Below are positions 6,462 to 6,846 of a stretch of 6,846 nt of DNA, one piece after another. This stretch comes from Candidatus Dormiibacterota bacterium. GTDB lineage: Bacteria; Chloroflexota; Dormibacteria; Aeolococcales; Bog-877. The number at the start of each line of letters is the position of its first letter. Within the stretch, counting starts at the first letter, position 1. The position numbers were made by a program, and so were the translations under genes. The notes beneath the pieces were generated by a model. The model saw only the letters and a list, made by a program, of their open reading frames with translations, ran no database searches and was not told the origin of the DNA. The stretch lies in contig JASHRA010000136.1 in assembly GCA_030038765.1 (NCBI GenBank), positions 1 through 6,846 of the forward strand, given 5' to 3'.

Positions 6462-6846
6462 TCAGGCGGGCAGGTGCTCGAGGTCGAGGAGGTCCTGGAA
6501 GATCCAGCTGTCGAGCCGAGACTGGCGCAGCTGCTGCCCCCAGAGCACCACGCGCTGGCCCTTCCAGCGCTCCTCCACGAAGCTGCGCAGGGCGGCGTTG
6601 GTGTGGCCGCGGTCGTAGTAACCGTCCTGGTGCAGCAGACCGGCCGCCCGGAAGGTGCAGAAGCCGCCCTGGCAGGGGCCCATGCCGAGCCGCATGCCCC
6701 GGCGCAGGTCGTCCAGCTGCTGCTCCGGCCGGCGCGAAGCGGCTGCCAGCACGTCGCCCTGGGTCACCAGCTCGCACTCGCAGAGGGCGGGGTCGTCCCC
6801 GAGGTGCTGCTCCATCGAGCGCTCCCGGTTTCCGATCCAGTAGAAC
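6462..6846 (-). CDS. glpA: Anaerobic glycerol-3-phosphate dehydrogenase subunit A, C-terminal part (5' end outside window)
   Basis: GlpA is the FAD-containing catalytic subunit that oxidises sn-glycerol-3-phosphate to dihydroxyacetone phosphate at the inner face of the membrane, working with GlpB and GlpC. Only the last 127 residues are visible; the frame stays open to the right edge, so the roughly 400-residue FAD/substrate domain lies outside. An internal ATG at 6815 is not the true start, because the residues before it (FYWIGNRERS) continue the protein. The visible part is the BFD-like [2Fe-2S] domain: CEC at visible residues 22-24, then CQGGFC at 58-63 (C-x-C-x33-C-x4-C), preceded by DLRRGMRLGMG. 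The tail (RAAGLL, ERWKG, WGQQLRQS, W-I-F-Q) follows the E. coli GlpA C-terminus as I recall it. It stops with TGA, 25 bases before glpB, which fits the standard glpABC order. The identification is firm; only completeness is unknown. Confidence 0.95.
   Translation of the reverse strand, partial: FYWIGNRERSMEQHLGDDPALCECELVTQGDVLAAASRRPEQQLDDLRRGMRLGMGPCQGGFCTFRAAGLLHQDGYYDRGHTNAALRSFVEERWKGQRVVLWGQQLRQSRLDSWIFQDLLDLEHLPA

Noticed and set aside
6433..6777. A 114-codon minus-strand frame overlapping the end of glpA.
   Set aside because: It is out of frame with glpA, whose Cys motif and C-terminus are clear, and its translation is Ala/Gly/Pro/Arg-rich noise.

Overview
This is a compact, very GC-rich stretch of bacterial chromosome. 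Six protein-coding genes all lie on the minus strand, so transcription runs right to left. They are separated by gaps of at most 25 bases or overlap, which looks like one operon or part of one. Both outer genes are cut by the window edges. I see no tRNA, rRNA, CRISPR array, insertion sequence, terminator or transcriptional regulator. The strong G/C bias at third codon positions, the frequent GTG/TTG starts and the menaquinone-type GlpABC enzyme fit a high-GC lineage such as Actinobacteriota, Chloroflexota or a high-GC Firmicute. The sequence alone does not settle which.

In transcription order: (1) the C-terminal end of glpA (6462-6846), with the BFD-like [2Fe-2S] domain; (2) glpB (5189-6436); (3) glpC (3957-5192), which carries two Cys-rich Fe-S motifs and two CCG domains. 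These three encode the subunits of the anaerobic, quinone-linked glycerol-3-phosphate dehydrogenase. (4) A large dhaM-type gene (1439-3973) encodes a fusion of a DhaM EIIA domain, an HPr domain and a full-length PTS Enzyme I. (5) pgsA (775-1434) encodes phosphatidylglycerophosphate synthase. (6) The N-terminal 257 residues of an extended SDR (NAD-dependent epimerase/dehydratase) occupy 1-771; this gene starts with TTG and runs off the left edge.

The first five genes share a metabolic theme, the triose-phosphate/glycerol-3-phosphate node. GlpABC oxidises glycerol-3-phosphate to dihydroxyacetone phosphate and passes electrons to the quinone pool. The DhaM fusion should carry phosphate from PEP to a DhaKL dihydroxyacetone kinase, which also makes dihydroxyacetone phosphate; DhaK and DhaL are not in the window. 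PgsA draws glycerol-3-phosphate into phospholipid. The role of the SDR in this set is unknown.

The most notable points are the single-chain PEP-to-DhaL phosphorelay with all four catalytic residues retained, the chain of non-ATG starts (including a TTG start for glpC supported by a well-placed ribosome binding site), a likely over-extended pgsA start, and an in-frame single TAG separating pgsA from the SDR. I found no clear sign of a wholly new system; this is mostly a recognisable catabolic operon with an unusual fusion and unusual company.
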